From positions 1 to 10,741 of the forward strand of contig JAFGDC010000126.1 of assembly GCA_016932295.1 (NCBI GenBank): 10,741 bases of DNA. Direction: 5' to 3'. The notes beneath the pieces are model-generated. The model was given only the letters and a program-made list of their open reading frames with translations, made no database searches and was not told where the DNA came from. The translations under genes and the position numbers were made by a program. Below, piece by piece: positions 9,628-10,741 of the stretch; position 1 is the first letter of the stretch; every line of letters begins with the position of its first letter. Source of the stretch: a candidate division CSSED10-310 bacterium (GTDB lineage: Bacteria > CSSED10-310 > JAFGDC01).

Positions 9628-9633
9628 TCACCA

Positions 9634-10593
9634 GTGATCAAAGCCGGAGTGGTTGGAGTCGGACATCTCGGCAGGCATCATGCCAGGCTGTACGGAGTGC
9701 TGCCTGATGTGCAACTCGTGGGTATCGCTGATGTCGATGAAAAACGGGGGCGGGAGCGGGCGGAGGAATACAACGCCGCGTTCTATACCGAGTACCGGGA
9801 ATTGCTGGGTAAGGTGGACGTGGTCAGCATCGCCGTGCCCACCACCATGCATCACAGGGTAACAAAAGAGTTTCTCGATGCAGGCATCCATGTCCTGCTG
9901 GAGAAACCCATCGCCACCAGTTTGCTGGAGGCGGATGAACTGGTCACCCTGGCCGATGATCGCGGCGTCATGCTGCAGGTGGGACACCTCGAGCGGTTCA
10001 ATCCCGCCGTGCTGGCCGTGAAGGACAAATTGAAAGCACCCCTGTTCATAGAGGCGCACAGGATAGGTCCTTTCTCCAATCGCGGCACCGATGTGGATGT
10101 CATTCTCGACCTGATGATCCATGACCTCGATCTCGTGCTTCATTTCGTCAAGCAGCCGGTTGCGGCGTTACATTCCGTGGGAGTGCCCGTCCTTTCCGAT
10201 CAGGCGGATATCGCCAACTGCCGGATCGAATTCGAGGGCGGCTGCGTGGCCAACCTGACCGCCAGCCGGGCCAGCCTGGAACCTCTCAGAAAGATGCGGA
10301 TCTTTCAGGCGGACAGTTACATCAGCATGGACTTCCAGAAACGGCAGAGTGTCATGGTGGCGCGCAACAGATCGGTTCCCTTCGATTTCACCAATCCCAT
10401 GAAATCCATTCTCCCCGTCCCGCTGGACAACCGCGAAGGTGAGCCGCTCAAGCTGGAAATCGAATCCTTCGTGGCGTGCGTTGCCGCCGGGCGGCAGCCG
10501 GAGGCCAGCGGCCGCGCCGCCCGCGATGCGCTGGCCCTGGCTCTGGAGGTAAGAAAAGCCCTGGCGCCATTACCGCCGGAAGTGACGTCCTAA
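9634..10593 (+). CDS. Gfo/Idh/MocA-family NAD(P)-dependent sugar oxidoreductase, probable GnnA-like UDP-GlcNAc 3-dehydrogenase
   Basis: A 319-residue cytosolic dehydrogenase. The N-terminal Rossmann fold carries GVGHLG (8-13) and D-x-D after the second strand (A-D-V-D). E-K-P (90-92) supplies the conserved lysine, and D-L-M-I-H-D-L-D with H163 supplies the family's catalytic-type histidine. The G-H-L-E-R-F-N-P segment is typical of members found in lipid A clusters. In Acidithiobacillus ferrooxidans the related GnnA, encoded between lpxA and lpxB, oxidises the 3-hydroxyl of UDP-GlcNAc so that GnnB can aminate it, giving lipid A with an amide at position 3. The position just after lpxA supports that role here, but no gnnB or lpxB is visible before the window ends, so the substrate is inferred. 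It starts at GTG and may have its own promoter overlapping the lpxA stop. Confidence 0.85.
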   Translation: MIKAGVVGVGHLGRHHARLYGVLPDVQLVGIADVDEKRGRERAEEYNAAFYTEYRELLGKVDVVSIAVPTTMHHRVTKEFLDAGIHVLLEKPIATSLLEADELVTLADDRGVMLQVGHLERFNPAVLAVKDKLKAPLFIEAHRIGPFSNRGTDVDVILDLMIHDLDLVLHFVKQPVAALHSVGVPVLSDQADIANCRIEFEGGCVANLTASRASLEPLRKMRIFQADSYISMDFQKRQSVMVARNRSVPFDFTNPMKSILPVPLDNREGEPLKLEIESFVACVAAGRQPEASGRAARDALALALEVRKALAPLPPEVTS

Positions 10594-10741
10594 ACTCCGG
10601 CGGCCCGACCGGGAGGACGGGCGCTGGTTGTTCGCGGCGGACTAGTGGGGTCGGACCCGGAATCTTGTAATGTTCGCTGCAACTCGTTGACATCAAAGGC
10701 GTTACGGCTGGCGGCGAAGGGAGATTGCGGGCCGGCGGCCC
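10594..10741. other. Terminal segment without a convincing gene
   Basis: No start codon with a Shine-Dalgarno and no recognisable protein is seen. One plus-strand frame is open from GTG 10645 to the window edge, but its translation is unfamiliar. The segment contains GCCCG...CGGGC arms soon after the Gfo/Idh stop (no T-run), GGGTC-G-GACCC at 10648-10658, and GGGCC-GGC-GGCCC at 10729-10741, cut by the window edge. An lpxB or gnnB gene, expected here in some relatives, does not begin within these bases. Confidence 0.5.
10648..10658. repeat. Short palindrome GGGTC-G-GACCC, possible REP-like element end
   Basis: Five-base perfect inverted arms around a single G. GGGGTCnGACCCC-type palindromes recur in intergenic repeats near REP-associated tyrosine transposases in many proteobacteria, and this one lies in the first non-coding stretch after the gene cluster. 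Only one copy is seen in the window, so the repeat status is a guess from resemblance. Confidence 0.25.

Noticed and set aside
10602..10622. GCCCG...CGGGC arms as a terminator after the Gfo/Idh gene
   Set aside because: The stem is only five pairs and no T-run follows, so intrinsic termination is not supported.
10687..10692. Exact TTGACA -35 hexamer near the window end
   Set aside because: At 16-18 bp downstream the sequence is GC-rich (GGCTGGCGGCG) with no -10-like box, so the hexamer is probably chance.

Overview
The window is a dense, entirely plus-strand run of cell-envelope genes from a Gram-negative bacterium with a GC-rich genome (about 60% by eye). The order prfB – lolC – lolD – clpC-like – bamA – ompH/skp – lpxD – lpxA – Gfo/Idh oxidoreductase resembles the envelope cluster I know from Deltaproteobacteria/Desulfobacterota such as Geobacter relatives. 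That placement is inferred from gene order and protein flavour, not from a search.

Layout: 1-54 is the tail of peptide chain release factor 2. 135-2040 encodes the lipoprotein-release ABC transporter (permease LolC/E and ATPase LolD, overlapping by 8 bp). 2070-4535 is a two-AAA Hsp100 unfoldase of the ClpC type, an unexpected insert between lolD and bamA. 4536-4670 is the longest internal gap and holds a candidate promoter and a strong Shine-Dalgarno. 4671-7106 is BamA, followed by its periplasmic chaperone Skp/OmpH (7142-7681). Then come lpxD (7743-8777) and lpxA (8774-9550), overlapping as ATGA. A perfect extended -10 box spans the lpxA stop and a hairpin lies just before a GTG-started Gfo/Idh-family gene (9634-10593), whose position after lpxA suggests a GnnA-like UDP-GlcNAc 3-dehydrogenase. 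The last 148 bases hold no convincing gene, only short palindromes.

Together the genes supply the outer membrane: LolCD extracts lipoproteins, Skp and BamA deliver and insert beta-barrel proteins, and LpxA/LpxD acylate the lipid A precursor. The Gfo/Idh enzyme may change the sugar so that lipid A carries amide-linked chains. The ClpC-like protein may add quality control, but that is inference.

Most of the window is well-understood core biology. The points worth a second look are an uninterrupted 16-residue Asp/Glu tract in a predicted surface loop of BamA, encoded by a 12-bp in-frame tandem repeat; the uncertain, possibly ATT, start of bamA; the clpC insertion; the absence of fabZ and lpxI from their usual slots; and the apparent promoter and hairpin before the putative gnnA. 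I found no CRISPR array, tRNA, rRNA, intact transposon or clearly new multi-gene system.
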